Below are positions 51,778-60,322 of a stretch of 64,000 bases of DNA, piece after piece. The position numbers were made by a program, and so were the translations under genes. The stretch is from Gemmatimonadota bacterium (GTDB lineage: Bacteria > Gemmatimonadota > Gemmatimonadetes > Gemmatimonadales > Gemmatimonadaceae). Where the stretch lies: NCBI GenBank assembly GCA_003134685.1, contig PLCA01000006.1, forward strand, positions 32,409-96,408, written 5' to 3'. Under the pieces are notes generated by a model. It did not search any database, was not told where the DNA came from, and saw nothing but the letters and a program-made list of their open reading frames with translations. Position 1 is the first letter of the stretch. Every line of letters starts with the position of its first letter.

Positions 51778-51806
51778 ACCTATCAGTTATGCAACCTTCA
51801 GGTTAT
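51775..51806 (+). promoter_or_regulatory. Operator-like inverted repeats of the ArsR gene
   Basis: ATAACCT (51775-51781) pairs with AGGTTAT (51800-51806), and a tighter ATAAC-N6-GTTAT lies at 51775-51790. They overlap the -10 box and the start site, which fits autorepression by the ArsR protein. Confidence 0.65.
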
Positions 51807-51812
51807 GGGCGG

Positions 51813-52169
51813 ATGACGCCTCGTCATCTTGATGCGACTTTCGCGGCGCTGGCGGATCCCACCCGCCGGGCGATCCTCGCCAGGCTCGCGACGGGCGAGG
51901 CATCTGTAAGGGAGCTGGCCAAGCCGTTCTCGATGAGCCAGCCGGCGATCTCGAAGCATCTCAAGGTGCTGGAGCGCGCTGGGCTGATTTCGCGAGGCCT
52001 CGACGCACAGCGCCGCCCGCGGCGGCTCGAGGCCAAGCCGCTCGCGGAAGCAACCGCATGGCTGGAGCGTTACCGCGAGTTCTGGGAGGGCAATTACCAG
52101 CGCCTCGACGCACTGCTGGAAGAGGTGAAAGAGAGTCGACGTCTAAAGCAAAGAGGAAATAAGAGATGA
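51813..52169 (+). CDS. ArsR-type transcriptional regulator
   Basis: 118-aa winged-helix repressor. LDATFAALADPTRRAILARLATGEASVRELAKPFSMSQPAISKHLKVLERAGLI is the ArsR HTH, without the Cys-rich metal site of metalloregulators. This is the subgroup usually found with AHSA1/SRPBCC proteins. ATG 51813 is chosen since the predicted transcript begins near 51784 and GGGCGG lies just before it; ATG 51789 would be nearly leaderless. The stop overlaps the AHSA1 gene start (ATGA). Confidence 0.9.
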   Translation: MTPRHLDATFAALADPTRRAILARLATGEASVRELAKPFSMSQPAISKHLKVLERAGLISRGLDAQRRPRRLEAKPLAEATAWLERYREFWEGNYQRLDALLEEVKESRRLKQRGNKR

Positions 52170-52681
52170 TCACTAGCGCGAACAACGAGAAGAAGAAATT
52201 GCAGGTCACTACGCCGTCGGACCGGGAGATCGCGATGACACGCGTCTTCAATGCTCCGCGCAGCATGGTATTCGAGGCCCTGACCAAGCCCGAGCTGATC
52301 AAGCGCTGGCTCGGCGTATTTGGGGGCTGGAAGTGGGTTGTGTGCGAGGTGGATCTAAAGGTGGGCGGCGCGTACCGCTACGTGTGGCAGGGTGCGAACG
52401 GCGAGAAGCTGGCGATGGGCGGGATCTATCGCGAGATCGTGCGGCCCGAGCGAATCGTGGCCACCGAGAAATTCGACGAGCTCTGGTACAGCGGCGATGC
52501 GGTGGACACGACGGTCCTTGTTGAAAAGAACGGCCAGACAACGATGACGACCACGGTGCTCTACGAATCGAAAGAGGTCCGTGACGGCGTGCTCAAATCT
52601 CCCATGGAGGGCGGTGTGTCCAGGAGCTACGACAAGCTGGCCGAGCTGCTGGCATCGAGGCTGGCGGGGAAAGACAAATGA
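52166..52681 (+). CDS. SRPBCC/AHSA1-family protein
   Basis: 171 aa. START-like hydrophobic-cavity fold: TRVFNAPRSMVFEALTKPELIKRWLG is the characteristic first strand and helix, and GGAYRYVWQGANGEKLAMGGIYREIVRPERIVATEKFD the central sheet. Family members (Aha1-C-like) bind small hydrophobic ligands; the precise ligand is unknown. It is coupled on both sides (ATGA overlaps at 52166 and 52678), thus in one operon with the ArsR repressor and a membrane protein. Confidence 0.9.
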   Translation: MITSANNEKKKLQVTTPSDREIAMTRVFNAPRSMVFEALTKPELIKRWLGVFGGWKWVVCEVDLKVGGAYRYVWQGANGEKLAMGGIYREIVRPERIVATEKFDELWYSGDAVDTTVLVEKNGQTTMTTTVLYESKEVRDGVLKSPMEGGVSRSYDKLAELLASRLAGKDK

Positions 52682-53106
52682 CAAGTCCAATGACGACAAT
52701 GGGCGTGCGTCTGGGCAACATGTGGCGAAGCGCGGGTGCGGTGCTCGCGGGGTTTCTCGCCGTCGCCGTTTTCTCGATGGTCACCGACGAGGTGCTGCAC
52801 CTGCTCCACGTGTATCCGCCATGGGGCCAGCCCATGTACAACGGCCTGAGTCTTCTGGCGTTGTCCTATCGGATCGTTTTCACAATTGCTGGAGGGTACA
52901 TGACAGCGATGTTCGCGCCCGGCGATCCGATGCGCCACGCATTGGCGCTGGGAGTGCTCGGCACGGTAGTGGGGATTAGCAGCGCAATCTTCACGATCCC
53001 GATGCACCTGGGGCCGAACTGGTACCCGATCTCTCTCGCGGTGACGGCCTTGCCATGCTGCTGGTTGGGCGGACTTCTATACCGTGCAAGGCACGCCGAA
53101 GGATGA
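52678..53106 (+). CDS. Small integral membrane protein
   Basis: 142 aa with four hydrophobic segments: SAGAVLAGFLAVAVFSMV, LSLLALSYRIVFTIAGGYMTAM, ALALGVLGTVVGISSAIF and WYPISLAVTALPCCWLGGLLY. No motif of a known transporter is present. It recurs in ArsR-AHSA1 operons of soil bacteria, and is joined to the AHSA1 gene by ATGA. Role unknown. Confidence 0.8.
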   Translation: MTSPMTTMGVRLGNMWRSAGAVLAGFLAVAVFSMVTDEVLHLLHVYPPWGQPMYNGLSLLALSYRIVFTIAGGYMTAMFAPGDPMRHALALGVLGTVVGISSAIFTIPMHLGPNWYPISLAVTALPCCWLGGLLYRARHAEG

Positions 53107-53144
53107 TGAAAGCTCTCGCAGACTAAAACGCAAACCAGGACCAT

Positions 53145-53618
53145 ATGCAATCAATCACACCGTTCCTGTTGTTCGATGGCAAAGCCGAAGAGGCGATGAA
53201 TTTCTATGTGTCCATCTTCAAGAACTCGAAGGTCGGGCGCGTTACTCGATATGGAGAAGGGGCGCCGGCACCGAAGGGGACAGTGATGTCCGCAACTTTC
53301 CAGCTCGATGGGCAGGAATTTTACGCCTTGAATGGCGGGCCGAAGGTCGCCTTCTCGCCGGCAATCTCGTTCTTCGTGAGCTGTGAGACGCAGAAAGAGG
53401 TCGACGAGCTGTGGGAGAAGCTTTCCGCGGGCGGAGCAAAGGACAGATGCGGCTGGCTAAGGGACAAGTATGGCGTGTCCTGGCAGATCATTCCCTCGAT
53501 TCTGGGCAAGCTGTTGGGAGACAAGGATCCCAGGAAGGCGAAGAGGGCCATGGAGGCGATGCTTCAGATGGACAAGATCGACATAAAGCGTCTGAAGGAG
53601 GCAGCAGCAGGCGCCTAA
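53145..53618 (+). CDS. VOC-family protein (PhnB/3-demethylubiquinone-like)
   Basis: 157 aa. Glyoxalase/bleomycin-resistance fold of the PhnB type: ITPFLLFDGKAEEAMNFYVSIFKNSKV begins the first beta-alpha-beta module, and DRCGWLRDKYGVSWQIIP is the conserved WLxDKYGVSWQ segment. Members include putative methyltransferase-like and metal-dependent enzymes; no activity is proven. AGGA lies 4 nt before the ATG. It closes the ArsR operon, 38 bp after the membrane protein. Confidence 0.9.
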   Translation: MQSITPFLLFDGKAEEAMNFYVSIFKNSKVGRVTRYGEGAPAPKGTVMSATFQLDGQEFYALNGGPKVAFSPAISFFVSCETQKEVDELWEKLSAGGAKDRCGWLRDKYGVSWQIIPSILGKLLGDKDPRKAKRAMEAMLQMDKIDIKRLKEAAAGA

Positions 53619-53627
53619 TTCTTGGAC

Positions 53628-53678
53628 TTGCGCCGATATATCGCCCGATATAGCTTGCGGGCGCAAAGATATATCGCC
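53628..53678 (+). promoter_or_regulatory. PadR-type operator region
   Basis: GATATATCGCC occurs twice (53635 and 53668), with a third half-site GATATA at 53647. An outer inverted repeat TTGCGCC (53628-53634) / GGCGCAA (53660-53666) surrounds the first two. GATATATC-type palindromes are typical PadR sites, and the PadR gene starts 68 bp downstream, so autorepression is likely. Confidence 0.6.
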
Positions 53679-53745
53679 AGTACTATCACAGGCGCTAGCT
53701 GGCGTCTGACTGGCTCGGTAAGTCCAATTTGGGCGGGGTAATTCA

Positions 53746-54327
53746 ATGAACGGGAGAAATTGCGGGCCGGGGTTCGCTTGGGCGTTTGGAATGCGGCCGG
53801 AGAACTTTGGGTTTGACGCCGGGACCTTCTGGGGTGGGCGGGGGAAGTCGCGTGGCGGTCCGTTCGGCGGCGGGAGGATGTTCGATCAGGGGCATCTCAA
53901 GTTCGTGATTCTTCGTCTGCTGGACGAGAAGCCGCGTCACGGCTACGAGATCATCAAGGAGATCGAGGAGCGTTTCGGCGGGATGTATTCACCTAGCCCG
54001 GGAACGGTCTATCCGACACTGACGATGCTCGAGGACCTGGGCTACGCGCGAGCGAGGCCGGAGGAGAGCGGCAAGAAGATCTACGAGATCACCGAGGAAG
54101 GGCGCGCGCATTTGGCCGAGAATCAGCCGCTGATCGACGACATCTTCTCACGGATCGCCGACTTCGCGCAAAGCATTTTCGGAGAGCCGATGATGGAGGT
54201 GCACCGCGGATTCAAGAACGTCGGCGCCGCGATTTACGCATCGAAGAGCGCGTCGAGAACTCCGGAGCAGATCAGGAAGATCAAGGAGATCCTCGACCGG
54301 GCAGTGAGCGAAATCGAAGCGGTGTGA
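53746..54327 (+). CDS. PadR-family transcriptional regulator
   Basis: 193 aa. A Gly/Phe/Arg-rich 45-residue N-terminal extension (NCGPGFAWAFGMRPENFGF...GGRGKSRGGPFGGGRMF) precedes the winged helix: GHLKFVILRLLDEKPRHGYEIIKEIEERFGGMYSPSPGTVYPTLTMLEDLGYA. A helical dimerisation tail follows. This layout resembles E. coli YqjI, which also has a low-complexity N-terminus and responds to nickel, but the His residues of YqjI are lacking here, so the ligand may differ. Closest visible targets are its own promoter repeats. Confidence 0.9.
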   Translation: MNGRNCGPGFAWAFGMRPENFGFDAGTFWGGRGKSRGGPFGGGRMFDQGHLKFVILRLLDEKPRHGYEIIKEIEERFGGMYSPSPGTVYPTLTMLEDLGYARARPEESGKKIYEITEEGRAHLAENQPLIDDIFSRIADFAQSIFGEPMMEVHRGFKNVGAAIYASKSASRTPEQIRKIKEILDRAVSEIEAV

Positions 54328-54364
54328 GACTTCGTCAAGCGTAGACAACAGCTTCGAAAAACCG

Positions 54365-54394
54365 GGAAGCCCGCAAGAATGTTTGCGGGCTTCC
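54365..54394. terminator. Intrinsic terminator, mainly for the minus-strand helicase
   Basis: GGAAGCCCGCAA-GAATG-TTTGCGGGCTTCC is a 12-bp stem. On the minus strand it is followed by CGGTTTTTCG, so it ends the methylase/helicase unit; on the plus strand it has no T run. Confidence 0.75.
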
Positions 54395-54399
54395 TCGCA

Positions 54400-56652
54400 C
54401 TATGGGCTGCGCGTGAGGAGAAGCGCGTGAACTCTCACGGCTCCATTCGACGAATTCACCTTGTGGGTGGCGAGCTGTGTTGGGTCGAGCGCGGCGATCG
54501 CTCGCAGCCATTCGTCCCCGAGAAGCTCGGAGTGCAATAGCGAGTCGAGCTCCTGCTCGACGGCGGCGCATTGCTGCGTCGTCACAACCTTACGGGCGCG
54601 AGCGGCGATCGTCGAGCGGGTAGATCGCAAGTGAGGCGGGGCGTTCTGTATCGCCGAATCGATGCGACTGGTGATCTGTTTCCGCCGAACAAAATTCGAT
54701 GCTCCAACACCGGCCGCCGCGGATGCTCTCTCGTGTGTGCACCAGCACTCTATCGCCCAAACGGCGTGCTCGGCGTCAGTCGTGTCGGTTGGGATCTCGT
54801 TGATGCCGACGCCCAGGCAAATTGCGATTTGCGCGTCAATGTCAGTCGACACCCGATCCGCGATACCAACCAGCAGCTGCGGTCGCGCGAATGATGAAGT
54901 GGAAGAGTGCTCCACCTGCTTCAACGAAATCGCCGCTACGAAGCCCGAGCTGGGTGCATCCACGGTAGCGACGATCGTGTCGCAGCTATCCGCGCCTTCA
55001 CCTGCAATCCATTTCTTGAGAATGGACCGGAGGCGCTCGGTCTTCGCAGGCAAGCTTTCGACAAATGAGTTGAAGGCTAAAGCTGCGTTCGCAACGGGGG
55101 CGGCCTCTGCCAACGGATCTGGCTGGCTCGTGCCGACCGAGCTTCGCGCGATGTTCCATTTGCGCTGGACGATCATCTCGGTATCGAGCACGGCAGCGGC
55201 GCTACGAGGCGGACGCAGGACATGTACGTCGACCCGTTCGTGACGCGACCCCATTCGCGCCACCCGCCCCACGCGCTGCTCCATTCGCGCGAGCGTCCAC
55301 GGGATATCCAGATGAACGACTATGGCGGCGTCCTGCAGGTTCACTCCCTCACTCAGCAGGTCTGTCGTCAGGAGCAGATCAATCGCTTCGGCAGGACCCG
55401 GCGTCGGGAAGTGGCTCGCGTGTGGAGCGAATCGACCAATTGCCTCTGCACGTGTGAGCGCGCCCCCGGCCACCCGCGCGCCGTGGGACGTAAGCATCGC
55501 GACGCGGCCCGCTGCGGCCAATCGACGGAATAGCATGGACACCGTTTCGGAGTACTGAGCAAAAGCGACGACCTTTGAGCCTGACCGCGATTCCCTGATA
55601 TCCGCCACGATTCTCGCTCGCTCCTCGTCGAGCGCGGTACTGGAAGAAAATCGCGCTCGAAACTCCCCCAACGCGCGGAGATGCGCGCGAACCGCATCGA
55701 GCAGCTCAGCACTGTCAGCAGTAGGAGCGGAGAGCAGCTCCGGAAATCCCAGCTGCAAAGCGCCATCACCATAAGTCCAGGTCTCCAGCTCTCGCGCGGT
55801 AGGATACGTCCCGGCTTCCAGTGATGCGCTGAGCGCGGTCGCCCGGGCGATCCGCCGCCGAACCGCTTCGTGCAAGGCGGCTTCACTCGACGCCCACTGA
55901 TGCACCAGGCCTCGACCGATGAGGACACCACCGAGCCCGCCGTCGCAAACGGGAATGGGTGGAGGGAGAGTCATCAAGTCCTCAACCACTCCCGGATTGT
56001 CGGAGAGCTGGTGATGCGTTGGTGCCGACACCACTGGAATGATGAGTGGCCCCTCCAGTTGAGCATGCTCGCGACGCACGACGCACAGCGCGAGCTCTGC
56101 GGATGTCATCGAGCGTGCCCTCGATCCGAGGAACAGCGAAAGCAGCGACACGAGATCGGCGCGCCGGTTGTGAATCGGCGTCGCGCTGAGTAGTAGCACA
56201 CGGGCGCCTCGAGCGAGCGACGCGAGTGCGAAGTATCTGTTGGTCGCGGGATTTCTCGCGTGGTGGGCTTCGTCCACGACGATCAGGTCATAGCGCTCTC
56301 GCTCCGGCTCCGTGAGACGCCGGTTGCGCAAGTCATCCGCATCTGCGCGGCTCAACGACTCGAACGTCACTATCTCGGCGACAGTCCCCGTGGCGGAGAG
56401 CGCATCGCGCCACATTGGGGTCAGAGCTGCGGGGACCACGACCAGGCGGCGCGCGTATTCCTGCGCTATCGCCGTTGCAACATAGGTCTTACCCATTCCC
56501 ACATCGTCGCAGAGCAGCGCTCCACCGAATTGATCCAGCGCTGCCCGCAAGCGGGTCGCCGCCGAGATCTGGTGCGGCTGGAGGGAGATGGATCCCACCG
56601 TTGCCTGGGACGGCGATTCGGCCAGGATCAATCGCGCAATCCGCGACCGCAC
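54400..56652 (-). CDS. SNF2-like superfamily 2 helicase of a methylase-helicase module
   Basis: 750 aa. SNF2/SF2 motifs: DDVGMGKTYVATA (Walker A, about 49-61), VVPAALTPMWRDAL (Ia), IVVDEAHHARN (DEAH, about 124-134), LLSATPIHN (III), VVAFAQYSET (IV), LLTTDLLSEGVNLQ (V) and QRVGRVARMGS (VI). All ATPase motifs are intact. The C-terminal 200 residues are unassigned. GTG start, 14 bp after the methylase gene, so they are one operon. The motif pattern resembles DrmD of class 1 DISARM, but DrmA, DrmB and DrmC are not present here. It would translocate on DNA to discriminate unmodified invaders, by inference. Confidence 0.85.
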   Translation of the reverse strand: MRSRIARLILAESPSQATVGSISLQPHQISAATRLRAALDQFGGALLCDDVGMGKTYVATAIAQEYARRLVVVPAALTPMWRDALSATGTVAEIVTFESLSRADADDLRNRRLTEPERERYDLIVVDEAHHARNPATNRYFALASLARGARVLLLSATPIHNRRADLVSLLSLFLGSRARSMTSAELALCVVRREHAQLEGPLIIPVVSAPTHHQLSDNPGVVEDLMTLPPPIPVCDGGLGGVLIGRGLVHQWASSEAALHEAVRRRIARATALSASLEAGTYPTARELETWTYGDGALQLGFPELLSAPTADSAELLDAVRAHLRALGEFRARFSSSTALDEERARIVADIRESRSGSKVVAFAQYSETVSMLFRRLAAAGRVAMLTSHGARVAGGALTRAEAIGRFAPHASHFPTPGPAEAIDLLLTTDLLSEGVNLQDAAIVVHLDIPWTLARMEQRVGRVARMGSRHERVDVHVLRPPRSAAAVLDTEMIVQRKWNIARSSVGTSQPDPLAEAAPVANAALAFNSFVESLPAKTERLRSILKKWIAGEGADSCDTIVATVDAPSSGFVAAISLKQVEHSSTSSFARPQLLVGIADRVSTDIDAQIAICLGVGINEIPTDTTDAEHAVWAIECWCTHERASAAAGVGASNFVRRKQITSRIDSAIQNAPPHLRSTRSTIAARARKVVTTQQCAAVEQELDSLLHSELLGDEWLRAIAALDPTQLATHKVNSSNGAVRVHALLLTRSP

Positions 56653-56666
56653 GAGAGCAGCGGATT

Positions 56667-59600
56667 CTAATCGCAGTCGACCGTCCAGGAGAGCAGAGAC
56701 TGCACGTCCGCGAGATTCAGTTGATAAGCATCCAACACCGCGCTGAGAATCTCATCGTCCGCGGGGATGTCGCCGTGCATGGCCCGGTAACCCAGTGGTG
56801 ACAGCAGCGTGCGGGCATGATTCCAGTCCTCAGGAATCGGAAGAAGCGACAGGGTCCACCCGAGGTACCGCCGATAGCCGCCGCGGGCGGGCTCGGCGAT
56901 TGAATTGAGCCACGCCGACGCCAATGAGCTATTGAGGAGCGTTGCGAACGCGTAGGCATCGCCGCTTGTGGCGCAACGTGCGACATAGCAGCTGTTGAGG
57001 GCGACAAACGGCTCTCCCGCCTTGAGGACGGTCGCGCAGGGAGTCAATCCGAAGTCGGCCCAGACAACCCGCGGCCTCTCGTGGCCTGCGCTCTCGGTGC
57101 GGAACACCGACCACCAGGGGAATCGGCCGTGGAGATCGCTTCGTGCGCTCAATACATCATGAAAGCGGAGCAGCCACCGGCGCGCGAGTGGCGGGAGCTC
57201 ACGTCGAGGTCGATCGTGCTCGTCGTGAGGCCACACCAGATACTCGCGAGGCCCCGTCAGAGCCCATTTATCCAGCGTCTCGCCGCGAATGAGTGGGCGA
57301 AGCATGTCGCGCTCGATCAGGCCAGTTCGGCCGCCGGCGGATACGCATGCAACGTCGGCATCGATCGAATCGACACGCACGATGTAGGCGCTGTTGCATC
57401 CCGTTTTGACGCCCAGAAGCGGGCGCCCGAATTCGCTTCGAAAGAGGGGAACGCCCGCGCGCGCGACTCGATCGAACGCCCTACGCGCGCGCGGCGGGAT
57501 CAGCACCCACGGGCTGCCCGGTGTGTTATCGACAGGCAACAGCTCGCGAGAACAGTTCCACTGGATTGTGCCCTGTGTCGTGCGAACTGCTGCACTCACC
57601 GTCGGCCTCAAATCATCAGAGCGGTCCATACGCCGGCGAGCAACCAGCAGCGATGGATAAACCGCGGCGTCGAACTGCGAATGCGATTTAGCCAGATCTT
57701 CGAGCGCGACGATGTCCGTATGGTCGACGAGGAATTGGCGCACTCCACCGCCCGCCAACGAACACCACAATTTGGTTGGAAGTAGTAACGCGAGCGTGCC
57801 GCCGGGCCGGAGCAGCTGACACGAGCGCTCGACGAAGAGAGCCGCCATGTCGATCTGGGCTGCGAACCCGCGCCCCGCACCGGCGAACGTCGCGCCGCTC
57901 TCCCAGGCAGCGTTTCGATATACCGCGAAATCCCTCCTCAGCCGCTCCCGCGATGTCTGGGCGATGTGATGCACGCGGACCCACGGCGGATTGCCGATGA
58001 TCACATCGAATCCTCCAGCGGCCGCCACATCGGAGAAGTGCGCGGCGAAGGAGAAAGGAAGCGCGGCTCCCGCACGTAAGGCCTTTGCTCGCTGGGTGAT
58101 CTCTCTGAGATGGGACCTAATGCCGGCGAGCCGGAGTCGAGTGTCCGCATTCGGAGCGTGACGATCACCGAAGAGGTCCCTGGCGCGCAGCCCGATTAGA
58201 ATCTCCTTGCGCTCGGTGCTCAGCCTGACGCGCTTGTGCTTCAGCACATCTAGAGCGGCCGAGCGCTCCAGGCGATCGAGGGCCAGAGCAAGGGTGCGCT
58301 TTCGCTGTCCCACGGCCCTCATGTAACGAGCGCGCACCCGTACGATCTTGCTTCCGCTGAGTGGAGCGCCGCGATCATCGAATGCTCCGCCCGCCAGTGA
58401 ATCGCCGACGCGGATGTGTCGGTCGAGATTTGGGAGTGGCGCGATGCGCATCGGGTCGGCATTGTCGCTCTCGATCACGATCGAGAGCCAGAGACGCAGC
58501 TCGCAGAGCCAGACGGCCACCGGATTGAGATCCACGCCAAAGATCGAAGACGTCAGCACGCGGCGCCGGATGTCGGCGATGGAGCCGGATTCACCCTGCT
58601 CTTTTCTGAGCGTGGCGATCCGCTCGAGCGCGCGGACGAGAAATGCGCCGGAGCCGCACGCCGGATCCAGCACTTTGATTTGGCGAAGGGCGTTAATCCG
58701 ATCGCCGGCGTCGGGGAGCGACGCGAGGGCGTGTTCGGTGACCTCCTCCACCAGATCCTGGGGCGTGTAGAACGCACCGCTCGTTTTCCGGTCGGGCCCA
58801 GCCATGAGAGCCTCGAACGTCTTGCCGAGGATCTCTGGATCGATCGACGCCTCGGACCAATCGGCCGAGTCTTCGCGTCCGCTGAAGCGGTAATGAGAGA
58901 GCAGGGAGCCGTAGGCGTTGCCGAACGATTCGTCGCTGAACACGCTGGTACGTCGCTGTTTCTCGAGGTGCGAACGAGCGAAGAGTCCGCCGTTGAGAAA
59001 CGGAATTCGCCCGAATTGCTTCGTTCGCGCCGAGCGGGCGCGCACAGCCGTGTTCAGAGTTCCGAAGAAGAGGGGTTCCAATACTCGCTTTTGATATCCT
59101 CCGCCTTCGGCGAGGCAGCGGGAATATCCATTGGTCAGAAAGCCGAAGTCGCCATCGAGCCATCCTCTGGTTTCGAGAAACGAGAGAAAGACGAGTCGCG
59201 AGATGTAGAGCAATGCGAGCTCGCCACGCTCCGCCTGGCTCGCCCGACCGCTCAGGGATTCAGCGAGCTCCGAGACGACGCGTTGAAGAGCGCTGAAGAA
59301 TCGGTTCGTGATTGCCTCGCGGCCAAGAACATCCAGCCATCGCGAGTGGGTGACCAGATCCGAGTCGCCTACCACATCCGAGAGTGCACACAAAGTCTCG
59401 GCATCGCTGGTGTAGAGCTTGTCGACCAGACACACGAGTGAGTCGACACGAATCCGCGACCGAGCCGAGGACCAGCATGCGATTGCGAGCTCGCCAGGGT
59501 CTGGCCTGAGCGCGCAGACGATCCAAAGAAACTGTGGAGCGTTAGTCGAAAGCGCCTTTGCCGTCGATCCAAGCGTCCGCCTGAGGTCGGAAGCGCGGTC

Positions 59601-59807
59601 AAGCTCCAGGACGAGTCCGCGGAGGCAATCGGCTCCGAGAGCGATCCCGGCGGAGCGGATGTTGGTGGGGAGTCCGAGCGTCGTCCGAGCTTGTCTGTCG
59701 AGTGGCAGCGGGGGTGCGCTGAACCCGAGCTCCGATAGAATCGAGCTCGCTCCATCGACTGTGCGCGCACGTCGCAGAAGTCCAAGGGCACGCTCGAGAC
59801 TTTGCAC
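56667..59807 (-). CDS. Eco57I-class N6-adenine DNA methylase (type IIG/DrmMI/PglX-like)
   Basis: 1046 aa. AdoMet motif I is DPACGSGAF (about 381-389) and catalytic motif IV NPPW (about 606-609), spaced as in gamma-class adenine methylases. The C-terminal third resembles a target-recognition domain (GVKTGCNSAYIV, RPLIRGETLDKW). The first 330 residues form a helical region (YISRLVFLSFLETRGWLD, FLNGGLFA) common to type IIG, PglX and DrmMI proteins. I could not find a PD-(D/E)xK nuclease motif, so cleavage is not assured. GTG start; downstream it shares an operon with the SNF2-like helicase. No other restriction subunit is nearby. Confidence 0.88.
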   Translation of the reverse strand: MQSLERALGLLRRARTVDGASSILSELGFSAPPLPLDRQARTTLGLPTNIRSAGIALGADCLRGLVLELDRASDLRRTLGSTAKALSTNAPQFLWIVCALRPDPGELAIACWSSARSRIRVDSLVCLVDKLYTSDAETLCALSDVVGDSDLVTHSRWLDVLGREAITNRFFSALQRVVSELAESLSGRASQAERGELALLYISRLVFLSFLETRGWLDGDFGFLTNGYSRCLAEGGGYQKRVLEPLFFGTLNTAVRARSARTKQFGRIPFLNGGLFARSHLEKQRRTSVFSDESFGNAYGSLLSHYRFSGREDSADWSEASIDPEILGKTFEALMAGPDRKTSGAFYTPQDLVEEVTEHALASLPDAGDRINALRQIKVLDPACGSGAFLVRALERIATLRKEQGESGSIADIRRRVLTSSIFGVDLNPVAVWLCELRLWLSIVIESDNADPMRIAPLPNLDRHIRVGDSLAGGAFDDRGAPLSGSKIVRVRARYMRAVGQRKRTLALALDRLERSAALDVLKHKRVRLSTERKEILIGLRARDLFGDRHAPNADTRLRLAGIRSHLREITQRAKALRAGAALPFSFAAHFSDVAAAGGFDVIIGNPPWVRVHHIAQTSRERLRRDFAVYRNAAWESGATFAGAGRGFAAQIDMAALFVERSCQLLRPGGTLALLLPTKLWCSLAGGGVRQFLVDHTDIVALEDLAKSHSQFDAAVYPSLLVARRRMDRSDDLRPTVSAAVRTTQGTIQWNCSRELLPVDNTPGSPWVLIPPRARRAFDRVARAGVPLFRSEFGRPLLGVKTGCNSAYIVRVDSIDADVACVSAGGRTGLIERDMLRPLIRGETLDKWALTGPREYLVWPHDEHDRPRRELPPLARRWLLRFHDVLSARSDLHGRFPWWSVFRTESAGHERPRVVWADFGLTPCATVLKAGEPFVALNSCYVARCATSGDAYAFATLLNSSLASAWLNSIAEPARGGYRRYLGWTLSLLPIPEDWNHARTLLSPLGYRAMHGDIPADDEILSAVLDAYQLNLADVQSLLSWTVDCD

Positions 59808-59818
59808 GCATCGAGCGT

Positions 59819-59833
59819 AACCGGAGGCCGGTT
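59819..59833. promoter_or_regulatory. Palindrome upstream of the methylase gene
   Basis: AACCGG-AGG-CCGGTT, 12 nt before the methylase GTG. It could be an operator or a methylation-sensitive control site. No promoter boxes are clear. Confidence 0.4.
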
Positions 59834-59922
59834 GTTGCTTTACATCATTTGGTGGCTATGCAACGCGAATCGCTGCTGTGGCGTGCGAAGACGCTACTCG
59901 ATGGCGCTCAGGCAAAGCGAAA

Positions 59923-60276
59923 TTATCGGAGCGGCCGGTGAACGAAGGCCAGACCCACTACGGCCATTGCACCCAGCACGACTATGCTTGGTTCCACCCT
60001 TGTCGAATGCCACTGTGGTGCAATGGCCGCCATCCAATCCGGACCCATATACGCGACAACGGCAAGAATGATAAATCCCAGAAGCTTGGGCAGCTCGTCG
60101 AGCGTCCCAAGAAAACCGATCACTCCGCCAACGCTGATGTAGACCACGAATAGCTGCCAGGACATCGGGAAAATGATGGCCGATAGAATGGCCGCGACTA
60201 CCAGAGCGATAAGAAATCTGTGTCGTCCTGTACTGATGGGCCCTGACAGCTCGTCCTGACTATTCAAAGGGGTCAT
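59923..60276 (-). CDS. Small membrane protein of unknown function
   Basis: 117 aa with four hydrophobic segments: LIALVVAAILSAIIFPMS, LFVVYISVGGVIGFLG, LLGFIILAVVAYMGP and SIVVLGAMAVVGLAFV. No functional motif. The minus-strand ATG overlaps a TATATA, so a promoter may lie right at the start. It is separated from the methylase gene by 115 bp and may be independent of the defence module. Confidence 0.6.
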   Translation of the reverse strand: MTPLNSQDELSGPISTGRHRFLIALVVAAILSAIIFPMSWQLFVVYISVGGVIGFLGTLDELPKLLGFIILAVVAYMGPDWMAAIAPQWHSTRVEPSIVVLGAMAVVGLAFVHRPLR

Positions 60277-60322
60277 ATATACCGCGATTCATCCTCTACG
60301 TTTTTGCGAATCCGAACTGCCG

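Larger units (their letters stand above)
51503..51812. other. 310-bp divergent region between histidine kinase and ArsR operon
   Basis: No gene. It holds an interrupted inverted repeat ACCGCTT (51580-51586) / AAGCGGT (51631-51637), whose interior also reiterates GCAAGATcGGCAAGATGCAAG, and at its right end the ArsR promoter and operator listed separately. The histidine kinase promoter must lie near 51500-51560, but no clear boxes are visible. Confidence 0.5.

Noticed and set aside
54400..59807. Complete DISARM or BREX system
   Set aside because: Only a methylase and one helicase are present; flanking genes are a PadR regulator and small unknown proteins, with no drmA, drmB, drmC, brx or pgl components.
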